Both the position numbers and the translations under genes were made by a program. From positions 1-7,843 of the forward strand of contig CAMATV010000141.1 of the NCBI GenBank assembly GCA_945861235.1: DNA of 7,843 bases. The letters are read 5' to 3'. The notes beneath the pieces were generated by a model. The model made no database searches and was not told where the DNA came from. It worked only from the letters and a program-made list of their open reading frames with translations. The DNA is from Opitutus sp. GAS368 (GTDB lineage: Bacteria > Verrucomicrobiota > Verrucomicrobiia > Opitutales > Opitutaceae). This document shows, in pieces, positions 1 to 5,746 of the stretch; position 1 is the first letter of the stretch, and every line of letters begins with the position of its first letter.

Positions 1-24
1 AAGCGAGCCGTAGTCGGCTCGCTT
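1..24 (+). terminator. Perfect hairpin, probable terminator of an off-window gene
   Basis: Bases 1-10 (AAGCGAGCCG) are the exact reverse complement of 15-24 (CGGCTCGCTT), with a four-base loop TAGT. The A-rich left foot and the T-rich right foot continuing into TGTCT fit an intrinsic terminator, although the downstream T tract is short. It would end a + strand gene left of the window. The window starts at its first base, so the stem could be longer. It could also be a dispersed palindromic repeat. Confidence 0.5.
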
Positions 25-129
25 TGTCTAGCGAAAAACCAAGGCGTTCGGCCCGCGCGACTTGCACTGCCATCCGCTATCCATCGTTCGCTCCCGTTAC
101 CCGTCCCAACCTTCCTTCAGGCTCCTGAC

Positions 130-333
130 TTCACTTCCAGTTACACCCACATCGACGTGAGCGCGGAGTATCGCTTCACGCGGCAGATCGCGCTCTTTGC
201 CAGCGCCCGGGATCTGCTGGGCATCTACAACGATTTCGAACGTTATGGTCCGTCGACGCCCCGCCACGCGCGACTGCTGCTCCGCCAGGACATCGGGACC
301 CTCGTGAACGTGGGCCTGAAGGCAGCATTCTGA
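130..333 (+). pseudogene. TonB-dependent receptor, orphan C-terminal fragment
   Basis: Reading the frame that ends at the TGA at 331-333 gives about 67 residues typical of the last beta-strands of an outer-membrane TonB-dependent receptor. It contains a strand ending in SAEYRFTRQ, then LFASARDLLGIYNDFERYG, then PSTPRHARLL, and it ends NVGLKAAF with the terminal Phe expected of a barrel protein. Receptors of this type are normally 700-1,100 residues long. Here the frame stays open to base 1, but residues upstream of about base 130 do not look like a receptor, and a terminator-like hairpin sits at 1-24. There is no plug domain, TonB box, signal peptide or plausible start. I infer a truncated remnant left by deletion or rearrangement. 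An assembly join or a frameshift just upstream could give the same picture. Confidence 0.7.
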
Positions 334-555
334 TCAACCTCGGCGGCTCGTCCTTCGCCCAACACCCATGACCCGCGCCCGTTCATCCGGTGCACTTCGT
401 TCGATCTCTGGGCAACCGGAACATTACCCAGGCATTCGAGGCCACGTTGCCGTTCTTCGCCGCCGCGGGCCGCGATCGCTCCTGAGGGCGATGGCGCAGA
501 AGCCCGGGTAAACACCGTCACGCGCCCTCGAGACCGCCTTCCGAGAAATCGCCCC
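334..555. other. Gap with no convincing gene, possibly decayed coding DNA
   Basis: No reading frame here has both a credible start and a recognisable product. A short stretch in frame with the TGA at 483-485 reads protein-like (NITQAFEATLPFFAAAGRDRS, split by stops upstream). A 47-codon frame from ATG 368 to TAA 509-511 is arginine-rich and unrecognised. Both may be remnants next to the broken receptor. The stretch ends at the strong terminator at 556. Confidence 0.4.
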
Positions 556-586
556 GGCCGGAACTTTACGTTCCGGCCTTTTTTTT
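556..586 (+). terminator. Strong intrinsic terminator upstream of sucC
   Basis: A perfect 9-bp stem GGCCGGAAC (556-564) / GTTCCGGCC (570-578), with loop TTTAC, is followed at once by eight T residues (579-586). This is a textbook rho-independent terminator on the + strand. It now follows only the broken receptor and the degenerate gap, so it is probably the original end of a lost or decayed upstream transcript. It isolates sucC from that region. Confidence 0.9.
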
Positions 587-592
587 CGTGCG

Positions 593-622
593 TTGCCCAC
601 GCCCTTTGTGGCTCACTATGCT
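593..622 (+). promoter_or_regulatory. Candidate sucC promoter
   Basis: A possible -35 box TTGCCC (593-598) and -10 box TATGCT (617-622) are separated by 18 bases. They lie directly after the terminator and before the sucC ATG at 637. Transcription would start near 629, leaving a leader of only about 8 bases. The match is by eye to a sigma-70-like consensus and is modest, but the position between terminator and gene supports it. Confidence 0.35.
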
Positions 623-636
623 TTTATCCCCCTTTC

Positions 637-1818
637 ATGAACATCCACGAATATCAGGCCAAGGCTCTCTTCGAAAAATTCGGCATCGCCGTGCCCAAGG
701 GCACGACCGCCACGACGCCCGAAGCGTTCATCACCGCCCTCGCCGATCTTCCCGAGGGCCCGACCATGGTGAAATCGCAAATCCACGCCGGCGGCCGCGG
801 CAAGGGCACCTTCACCGATGGCTTCAAAGGCGGCGTCAAATTCTGCAAGACCAAGCACGACGCCCGCGAGATCGCCGGCAAGATGCTCGGCAACACCCTC
901 GTCACCGCCCAGACCGGCCCCGCCGGTCGCAAGGTTCAAACCATCTACTTCACCGTCGCGAGCGAAATTAAGAAGGAATACTACCTCGCCATTCTCCTCG
1001 ATCGTAACTCCTCGAAACCCGTCATCGTCGCCTCCACCGAGGGCGGTATGGACATCGAGACCGTCGCCCACGACACCCCGGAAAAACTCTTCAAAGTCAT
1101 CGTCGATCCCGCCTACGGCCTCGCCGATTTCCAAGTCCGCGAGCTCATCACCAAACTCGGCTTGACCGGCGTCGAGGCCAAGAACGCCGGCAAACTTATC
1201 CGCAATCTCTACCAGTGCTACTGGGAGACCGACGCCGCGATGATCGAGGTCAATCCCCTCATCACCACTCCGACCGGCGACGTGCTCGCCCTCGACGCCA
1301 AAGTCTCCTTCGACTCCAACGCCCTCTATCGGCACCCCGAGATCGTCGCCCTCCGCGACCTCAACGAAGAAGACTCCAAGGAAATCGAAGCCTCGAAATA
1401 CTCCCTCAGCTACATCGCCCTCGACGGCAACATCGCCTGCCTCGTCAACGGCGCCGGCCTCGCGATGAGCACGATGGACATCATCCAACACTTCGGCGGC
1501 ACCCCCGCCAATTTCCTCGACGTCGGCGGCGGCGCGACGAAGGCGCAGGTCATCGCGGCCTTCAAAATCATCCTCGGCGACAAGAACGTGAAGGGCATTC
1601 TCGTTAACATTTTCGGCGGCATCATGGACTGTAATGTGATCGCCACCGGCATCGTCGAAGCCGTCAAGGAAGTCGGTCTCACGCTCCCCCTCGTCGTCCG
1701 CCTCGAAGGCAACAACGTCGTCGCCGGCAAAGCCACCCTCGATGCCTCCGGCCTCGCCCTCATCTCCGGCAGCACGATGGCCGACGCCGCCCAGAAAATC
1801 GTCAAACTCGTGGCGTGA
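637..1818 (+). CDS. sucC: Succinate-CoA ligase (succinyl-CoA synthetase), beta subunit
   Basis: This is the 393-residue beta subunit of the TCA-cycle enzyme that interconverts succinyl-CoA and succinate with phosphorylation of ADP or GDP; it works with SucD in the cytoplasm. The length matches E. coli SucC (388). The protein opens with the family signature MNIHEYQAKALF. The ATP-grasp part (about 1-230) contains VKSQIHAGGRGKG (45-57), STEGG (133-137) and the metal-binding segment IEVNPL...LALDAK, where N206 and D220 match the Mg ligands. The C-terminal ligase domain has NGAGLAMSTMDI (271-282), NFLDVGGGA (292-300), LVNIFGGI (322-329) and VRLEGNN (354-360). The start ATG fits the family exactly. 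It has no Shine-Dalgarno, only a pyrimidine-rich TTTTATCCCCCTTTC before the ATG. ATP versus GTP preference cannot be read from the sequence with confidence. Confidence 0.97.
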   Translation: MNIHEYQAKALFEKFGIAVPKGTTATTPEAFITALADLPEGPTMVKSQIHAGGRGKGTFTDGFKGGVKFCKTKHDAREIAGKMLGNTLVTAQTGPAGRKVQTIYFTVASEIKKEYYLAILLDRNSSKPVIVASTEGGMDIETVAHDTPEKLFKVIVDPAYGLADFQVRELITKLGLTGVEAKNAGKLIRNLYQCYWETDAAMIEVNPLITTPTGDVLALDAKVSFDSNALYRHPEIVALRDLNEEDSKEIEASKYSLSYIALDGNIACLVNGAGLAMSTMDIIQHFGGTPANFLDVGGGATKAQVIAAFKIILGDKNVKGILVNIFGGIMDCNVIATGIVEAVKEVGLTLPLVVRLEGNNVVAGKATLDASGLALISGSTMADAAQKIVKLVA

Positions 1819-1831
1819 ATGCCCCGAGCAA

Positions 1832-1930
1832 GTGAGAGCTGAGTGCTGAGAGTTGAGCGACCCAAACCCGCAAAAACTCTCCCACCACACCGCATCTCCG
1901 ATCTCTCAACGCTCAACCCTCAACTCTCAA
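1832..1930. repeat. Mirrored heptanucleotide repeat arrays between sucC and sucD
   Basis: The left array (1832-1859) is four consecutive 7-base units, GTGAGAG, CTGAGTG, CTGAGAG and TTGAGCG. The right array (1903-1930) is four units, CTCTCAA, CGCTCAA, CCCTCAA and CTCTCAA, the same motif on the other strand (CNCTCAA). The two arrays face each other across about 43 bases. If folded, 1833-1860 pairs with 1902-1929 at 23 of 28 positions. The right array ends 11 bases before the sucD ATG. The element fills most of the 123-base gap, is non-coding, and would be transcribed if sucC and sucD share a message. Confidence 0.85.
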
Positions 1931-1941
1931 TTTTTCACAAC

Positions 1942-2865
1942 ATGGCCATTCTCATCACTCCCTCCACCAAGATTCTTGTCCAAGGCATCACCGGCGATTT
2001 CGGCGGTCGCCACGCCAAGCTCTCCCTCGACTACGGCACGCAGGTCGTCGCCGGTGTCACCCCCGGCAAGGGCGGTCTCTTCTTCGAACACGGCACCCAC
2101 AAGGTGCCGATCTTTAACTCCGTCGCCGACGCCGTGAAAGCCACCGGCGCCACCGTCTCCGCCGTCTTCGTGCCACCTCCGTTTGCGGCCGACGCCATCC
2201 TCGAAGGCGTTGACGCCGGCCTCGACCTCGTCGTCGCCATCACCGAAGGCATCCCCGTCCGTGACATGGTCCGCGTCAAGCGCGCCATGGCCGGCAGCAA
2301 GACCCGTCTCCTCGGGCCCAACTGCCCCGGCGTCGTCACCCCGGGCACCGGCAAAGATTCCTCCGGCGGCTGCCGCATCGGCATCGCCCCCGGCTACATT
2401 CACAAAAACGGTCACGTCGGCGTCGTCTCCCGTTCCGGCACACTCACCTACGAGGCCGTCTTTCAACTCACCTCGAAGAACATCGGCCAGACCACGTGCG
2501 TCGGCATTGGCGGCGACCCCGTCAACGGCACCTCGCACCTCGACATCATCAAACTCTTCAACGCCGACCCCGAGACCCACGGGATCATCCTCATCGGCGA
2601 AATCGGCGGCAACGCCGAGGTGGAAGCCGCGCGTTGGATCAAAGATCACTGCACGAAACCCGTCGCCGGTTTCATCGCCGGAGCCACCGCCCCCGCCGGC
2701 CGCCGCATGGGCCACGCCGGCGCCATCGTCGGCGGAGCCGAGGACACCGCCGCCGCCAAAATCGCCGTCTTCAAAGAGTGCGGTATCGAAGTCGCGGTGA
2801 CGCCCTCCGACATGGCCGACGCCCTCCTCCGCTCCGCCAAGGCCAAGGGCGTGACGCTCACCTGA
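1942..2865 (+). CDS. sucD: Succinate-CoA ligase (succinyl-CoA synthetase), alpha subunit
   Basis: This is the catalytic alpha subunit (307 residues), which binds CoA and carries the phospho-histidine used in succinyl-CoA/succinate interconversion. The N-terminal CoA-binding Rossmann domain has ILVQGITGDFGGRHA (about 11-25) and VAGVTPGKGG. LLGPNCPGVVTPG, GVVSRSGTLTYEA and GIGGDPVNG follow, then the power-helix and active-site region IGEIGGNAE and GHAGAIVGG. H258 is the expected phosphorylated histidine. I chose ATG 1942 because the protein then begins MAILITPSTKILVQG like other SucD proteins; the frame is open further upstream but runs through the repeat array. Relative to E. coli SucD (289 residues) there is a net insertion of about seven residues, TGKDSSGG, at 136-143. 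There is no Shine-Dalgarno. It lies 123 bases after sucC on the same strand, probably in one operon. Confidence 0.97.
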   Translation: MAILITPSTKILVQGITGDFGGRHAKLSLDYGTQVVAGVTPGKGGLFFEHGTHKVPIFNSVADAVKATGATVSAVFVPPPFAADAILEGVDAGLDLVVAITEGIPVRDMVRVKRAMAGSKTRLLGPNCPGVVTPGTGKDSSGGCRIGIAPGYIHKNGHVGVVSRSGTLTYEAVFQLTSKNIGQTTCVGIGGDPVNGTSHLDIIKLFNADPETHGIILIGEIGGNAEVEAARWIKDHCTKPVAGFIAGATAPAGRRMGHAGAIVGGAEDTAAAKIAVFKECGIEVAVTPSDMADALLRSAKAKGVTLT

Positions 2866-3049
2866 TTCCGGCCAAGACCGCGCGCCCTCGTGGGCCGCAC
2901 CGGCTACGCCGTAACGATGGAGTGAAAATGTCGGGCCGTCGCTTGCCGACGTGCCTTTTCGCGGCCGAAAAACGCGCAATGGCGGCGAGCACCAGCCCTG
3001 CACGAAATGGTTTTCGTGAACTTATTCGTGGAAGGTGATCCGACGGAAT

Positions 3050-3093
3050 GGCCGCGGCTACGACCCGCGGCCGCTCCCTCCGTTCGGGGGAGT
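3050..3093. repeat. Pair of GC-rich hairpins
   Basis: GGCCGCGG (3050-3057) is the perfect complement of CCGCGGCC (3065-3072) across a 7-base loop. Immediately after, CTCCC (3074-3078) can pair with GGGAG near 3089-3093, with a short inner CC/GG pairing. Neither has a T tract on the + strand, so simple intrinsic termination is unlikely. Two adjacent stems in an intergenic gap resemble repetitive extragenic palindromes, but copy number elsewhere cannot be judged from this window. Confidence 0.5.
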
Positions 3094-3102
3094 GGTTGCG
3101 GA

Positions 3103-3303
3103 TCATTTACGCGCCCCCATCCACGCGAGCGCCAGCGCGCCTTCGTCCCAATAAACCTTGCGGGCACCATCGTAAAAAGGGTAACCGAACCAGCAGTACG
3201 ACCCGATCGACGCTCACGCGCGCAGGCCCTCCCGCTGCCACCCGTGCCAAGCCGCGCCAGCTCGCCCGACAAAATTCTTGCCGCTCCACTGCCCGCCACC
3301 CAC
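3103..3303 (-). pseudogene. Possible reverse-strand gene remnant, unrecognised
   Basis: On the reverse strand, ending at a TGA at 3103-3105, one frame reads like real protein rather than a shadow: FGYPFYDGARKVYWDEGA, then LALAWMGARK. Upstream in the same frame, beyond an in-frame TGA at 3214-3216, it reads GGGQWSGKNFVGRAGAAWHG then WQREGLRA. There is no start codon between the internal stop and the aromatic-rich part that would give a usable ORF. I read it as a possible broken gene tail, of unknown family. It may equally be chance in GC-rich DNA. Confidence 0.3.
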
Positions 3304-3311
3304 CGTCACGT

Positions 3312-4061
3312 ATGGCCACGCAGGAATTCTATATCCGCAACGAGACCGACTCCGAAGGCCGCGGCCCCTACAATCTTGAACAAGTCACGTCGCTTAGCGA
3401 AGCCGGACAGATCACCCCCGCGACCCTCATTTACGATGCCGCCACTGAGCAGTGGGTCGCCCTCAGCGCCAACGCGGAACTGATGGCCACCCTCCTCCCC
3501 GAGAAGAAAAAACTCGTCCTGAAGGCCAAGGAAATCAAAACGCTCAACCAGACCGACAAAAACGCCAAGGCCATCACGGTCGATGATATGCTGGCCGCCG
3601 CTGGGGGACTCACGGACGACACCGCGGACAAGAGAGATCCTGCGATCGCCATGATGCGCGCAGCCAGGGTCGGCCTGTGGTCTTGCCTCGGGGCCCTCCT
3701 CGCCAGTGCCGCTGGCGCCATGCTCCCCCATACCGATGCCTTGCTCTCGATGGAACCGGCGAAAATCTTCGCGCAGCCCATCATGCTCCTCGGCCTACTC
3801 GACGTCTTCCTCGCCGTCATGCTCGGGCTCGGCATGGTGAGCCTGTATCCATTCATTCGTTTTCGCGCCGCGCTCGGTTTTGGTTTTCTTGGTTTCATGT
3901 TTGTCGCGCAAGGTCAGCCCTTGCCGGCCCTGCTGGTGGCGATCGGTTCGACCGGGCTCTATCTGTGCACGCTTTTTGTCAGCATGCTGCCGGTGGTGAT
4001 CGTCGCAGGCGCCGCCGTCGGTGGCATGGGCGCGCTGAGTGGGTATCTCCTGTCGCGCTGA
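3312..4061 (+). CDS. GYF_2-domain multi-pass membrane protein
   Basis: The protein is 249 residues from ATG 3312. Residues about 5-56 look like a GYF_2 domain: FYIRN at the start, a GRGPYNLEQV core (17-26), AGQITPATLIYD (31-42) and the W48 that closes the fold. Such domains in bacteria usually sit at the cytosolic N-terminus of membrane proteins and are thought to bind peptides or partner proteins. A charged lysine-rich linker (64-110, including LPEKKKLVLKAKEIK) follows. The C-terminal half has about five hydrophobic segments, near 119-139, 155-177, 184-200, 203-221 and 223-247. ATG 3312 is chosen because the domain starts directly after it; the upstream open frame is low-complexity and arginine-rich. 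No Shine-Dalgarno is seen. The next gene begins a few bases after its stop, so the two are probably co-transcribed. The function is unknown. Confidence 0.8.
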   Translation: MATQEFYIRNETDSEGRGPYNLEQVTSLSEAGQITPATLIYDAATEQWVALSANAELMATLLPEKKKLVLKAKEIKTLNQTDKNAKAITVDDMLAAAGGLTDDTADKRDPAIAMMRAARVGLWSCLGALLASAAGAMLPHTDALLSMEPAKIFAQPIMLLGLLDVFLAVMLGLGMVSLYPFIRFRAALGFGFLGFMFVAQGQPLPALLVAIGSTGLYLCTLFVSMLPVVIVAGAAVGGMGALSGYLLSR

Positions 4062-4065
4062 TTCT

Positions 4066-5577
4066 GTGCCGCACTCCGGACCACCGCCCTCCACGCTCAC
4101 CGCGCAGCTCTCCCGCGTCAGCCAGCGTCTGACCCACGTCTGGAAAAAAGAGATCTGGGCTTCCGCGCGCCTTCAGGACACTTCGCCCCGCGGCTGGTTA
4201 TTCGCGTGCTTGCGCGTCATCTCGATCACGGGGACGGTCTTTATTGAAACCAAGGTTCCGAGTCGCGCTGCAGCGCTCAGCTTCAGCTCGCTCCTAAGTC
4301 TCGGCCCACTCATCGCCATCGCCGTCCTCGTCGGCGGATTCATTCTCGGCAAGAATGACGATCCCAACCTCGTCGCCAACCAGGTCGGGGCTCTGCTCGA
4401 GCAGGTCGCTCCGCAACTACGCTCCCTCCAGACCGCGAACAACGCCGACGCCACCATCGGCGAAGCCGTCAATCCGGAGCTCGTCTCGATGCTCAACGGG
4501 TTCATCACGAGTGCGCGGTCGGGCTACGGCGGCGTCTTCGGTGCACTCTCGCTCATCGTCATCGTCCTCCTGATGTTCAAAGGGGTCGAAGACGCGTTCA
4601 ACGACATCTGGGGCATCCGGCTGGGACGCTCGTTGCTCATGCGTATCGTTTTTTACTGGACGATCCTCACGCTCGGCGCGGTCCTCTTTTTTGCCTCGGT
4701 CACGCTCGTCACTGCAGGCGCAGCCGTTAACGTCTTCAGTGAACCTTTGAGCAAACTTCCCGGAGGCGCAGGTCTGATCGCCATCCTGCGGTGGTCGCTC
4801 CCGGCGTTTTCACTCACCCTGCTCGTCGTCATGCTGACGCTCGTTTATCGAGTGATCCCCAATACGCACGTGTTCTGGCGCGCCGCCTTCGCAGGTGCCT
4901 TCGTCGTCGCCGCGCTCCTGATGCTCAATAATTTCTTGGGTTTCTTTTATGTCCGCCGCGTCATCCAAACTCAGGATCTCTACGGCAAACTCGCGGTTCC
5001 GCTCGTGCTCATGCTGGGCCTTTATATCTTTTGGCTCTATGTTCTGGTCGGCGGCGTCATCAGTTACGCCGTTCAAAACATCCACTTCCGCAACAGTCAG
5101 GCCGCGTGGGGCCAACTCTCCGAATCGATGCGCGAACGTCTGTCGCTCGTCGTCCTGCTCACCATTGGCCGCCGTTTCCAAGCCTGCCTGCCGCCCATCA
5201 CGGCCTCCCAACTCAGCGATCTCCTCAAAGTTCCGACGCAGATCCTCAACGAGTGCCTCAACCGCCTCGCCCACATGCATCTCATTACGACGCTGCGGCC
5301 CGCTGAGAATACCCCGGCCACCGAGCACCGTTACCAGCCCGCTCGCCCGCTCAGTCGCATGAATCTCTTCGATTTCAAGACGCTCGACGACAACTTCGGC
5401 GAGGACCCCATGGGGCAATCATTGGAGCGGATTGACCCGATTCTCCAACACTACGACGAGGGCCTCCATCGACTCGGAGATCAGGTCTTTTTCCGGAAGA
5501 GCCTCGAACAACTTTTTGTCGAGCACCCGTTCGGCGAATCTCGCCCGCCTCTCACGCTCGACCAGCAGCCACGTTGA
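4066..5577 (+). CDS. YihY/BrkB-family inner-membrane protein with long C-terminal extension
   Basis: This is a member of the YihY (BrkB, formerly called RNase BN) membrane family. Using GTG 4066 it has 503 residues. The family hallmark near the first helix is clear (PSRAAALSFSSLLSLGPLIA, about 65-84). Six hydrophobic helices fall near 69-94, 156-173, 194-221, 236-261, 271-291 and 309-336; FKGVEDAFNDIWGIR and YRVIPNT between them are typical. E. coli YihY is 290 residues. Here about 160 residues follow the last helix, and 353-431 looks like a winged-helix fold (ITASQLSDLLKVPTQILNEC, then a helix ending MHLITT, then RYQPARPLS). GTG 4066 lies 5 bases after the upstream stop. GTG 4039, overlapping that gene, would give 512 residues, and no Shine-Dalgarno decides between them. 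The family's transport or envelope role is unsettled, and the old RNase BN assignment was withdrawn. Confidence 0.88.
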   Translation: MPHSGPPPSTLTAQLSRVSQRLTHVWKKEIWASARLQDTSPRGWLFACLRVISITGTVFIETKVPSRAAALSFSSLLSLGPLIAIAVLVGGFILGKNDDPNLVANQVGALLEQVAPQLRSLQTANNADATIGEAVNPELVSMLNGFITSARSGYGGVFGALSLIVIVLLMFKGVEDAFNDIWGIRLGRSLLMRIVFYWTILTLGAVLFFASVTLVTAGAAVNVFSEPLSKLPGGAGLIAILRWSLPAFSLTLLVVMLTLVYRVIPNTHVFWRAAFAGAFVVAALLMLNNFLGFFYVRRVIQTQDLYGKLAVPLVLMLGLYIFWLYVLVGGVISYAVQNIHFRNSQAAWGQLSESMRERLSLVVLLTIGRRFQACLPPITASQLSDLLKVPTQILNECLNRLAHMHLITTLRPAENTPATEHRYQPARPLSRMNLFDFKTLDDNFGEDPMGQSLERIDPILQHYDEGLHRLGDQVFFRKSLEQLFVEHPFGESRPPLTLDQQPR

Positions 5578-5746
5578 CGAAACCGCCCCCCGGCCGGCGC
5601 CCACCGCACGCCCGCCCTCGTCACGTGTTTCCTGTCGTGGACCACCGCTTTTCAGCCTCCCGGTTCGCCGTGAAATCCCTCCGTCCCGTCGTGAATTCGC
5701 CCTTGCCACGCGAGGCGCGCAACCTAGCGTCCGACGTTTTCCCCTC
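5578..5746. other. Gap upstream of the PpiD-like gene
   Basis: There is no gene and no terminator after the YihY-family stop. The frame of the next protein is open through this gap and back into the YihY gene, but the residues are serine/arginine/proline-rich and lack family similarity, so I treat it as non-coding. The pieces GCCGTGAAATCCCTCC (near 5668) and, at 7593, GTCGTGAAATCCCCCC resemble each other and both lie upstream of gene starts. This may be chance. Confidence 0.5.
5703..5730 (+). promoter_or_regulatory. Candidate promoter of the PpiD-like gene
   Basis: TTGCCA (5703-5708) and TAGCGT (5725-5730) are 16 bases apart and end 16 bases before ATG 5747. The predicted transcription start near 5737 would leave about a 10-base leader made of TTTTCCCCTC. 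The layout copies that at sucC (a TTGCC box, a TA...T box, a pyrimidine tract, then ATG). The -10 match is weak, so this rests mainly on the shared arrangement. Confidence 0.3.

Larger units (their letters stand above)
2866..3311. other. 446-base intergenic region with hairpins and short repeats
   Basis: No + strand gene is convincing here. Visible structures are: a weak hairpin CGTCG/CGACG (2937-2941, 2947-2951) followed by TTTT, which may be a poor sucD terminator; a perfect 7-bp hairpin CACGAAA/TTTCGTG (3001-3018) overlapping a repeat of TTCGTG spaced 12 bases apart (3013 and 3025); a perfect 8-bp GC stem (3050-3072); and a second hairpin (3074-3093). A possible reverse-strand gene remnant occupies 3103-3303. 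No strong terminator follows sucD. Confidence 0.5.

Noticed and set aside
616..1890. Long reverse-strand open frame (424 codons) across sucC
   Set aside because: It is a mirror of sucC. Its Gly/Asp/Glu/Val-rich composition is what the reverse of a C-ending-codon gene gives, and no family motif is seen.
1843..1941. Longer N-terminus for SucD from an upstream start
   Set aside because: The added residues come from translating the heptad repeat array and have no SucD similarity.
2937..2959. sucD terminator
   Set aside because: The stem has only five pairs and TTTT starts four bases later; too weak to call.
1927..3003. Reverse-strand open frame (358 codons) across sucD
   Set aside because: Same shadow effect opposite a clear sucD; low-complexity Gly/Asp/Ala runs and no recognisable domain.
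3051..3065. 15-base match GCCGCGGCTACGACC shared with 7088-7102
   Set aside because: The second copy is inside the PpiD-like coding sequence and is explained by codons; probably chance in GC-rich DNA.
2858..3106. 82-codon reverse frame overlapping (ATGA) the end of the possible remnant
   Set aside because: The overlap looks operon-like, but the product is arginine-rich, unrecognised and runs through hairpins and into the sucD 3' end.
3048..3311. 88-residue N-terminal extension of the GYF_2 protein
   Set aside because: Arg/Thr/Pro/Ser-rich low-complexity residues translated through hairpin DNA; the domain begins right after ATG 3312.
3278..3311. TTGCCG promoter for the GYF_2 gene
   Set aside because: No acceptable -10 box is found at a normal spacing before ATG 3312.
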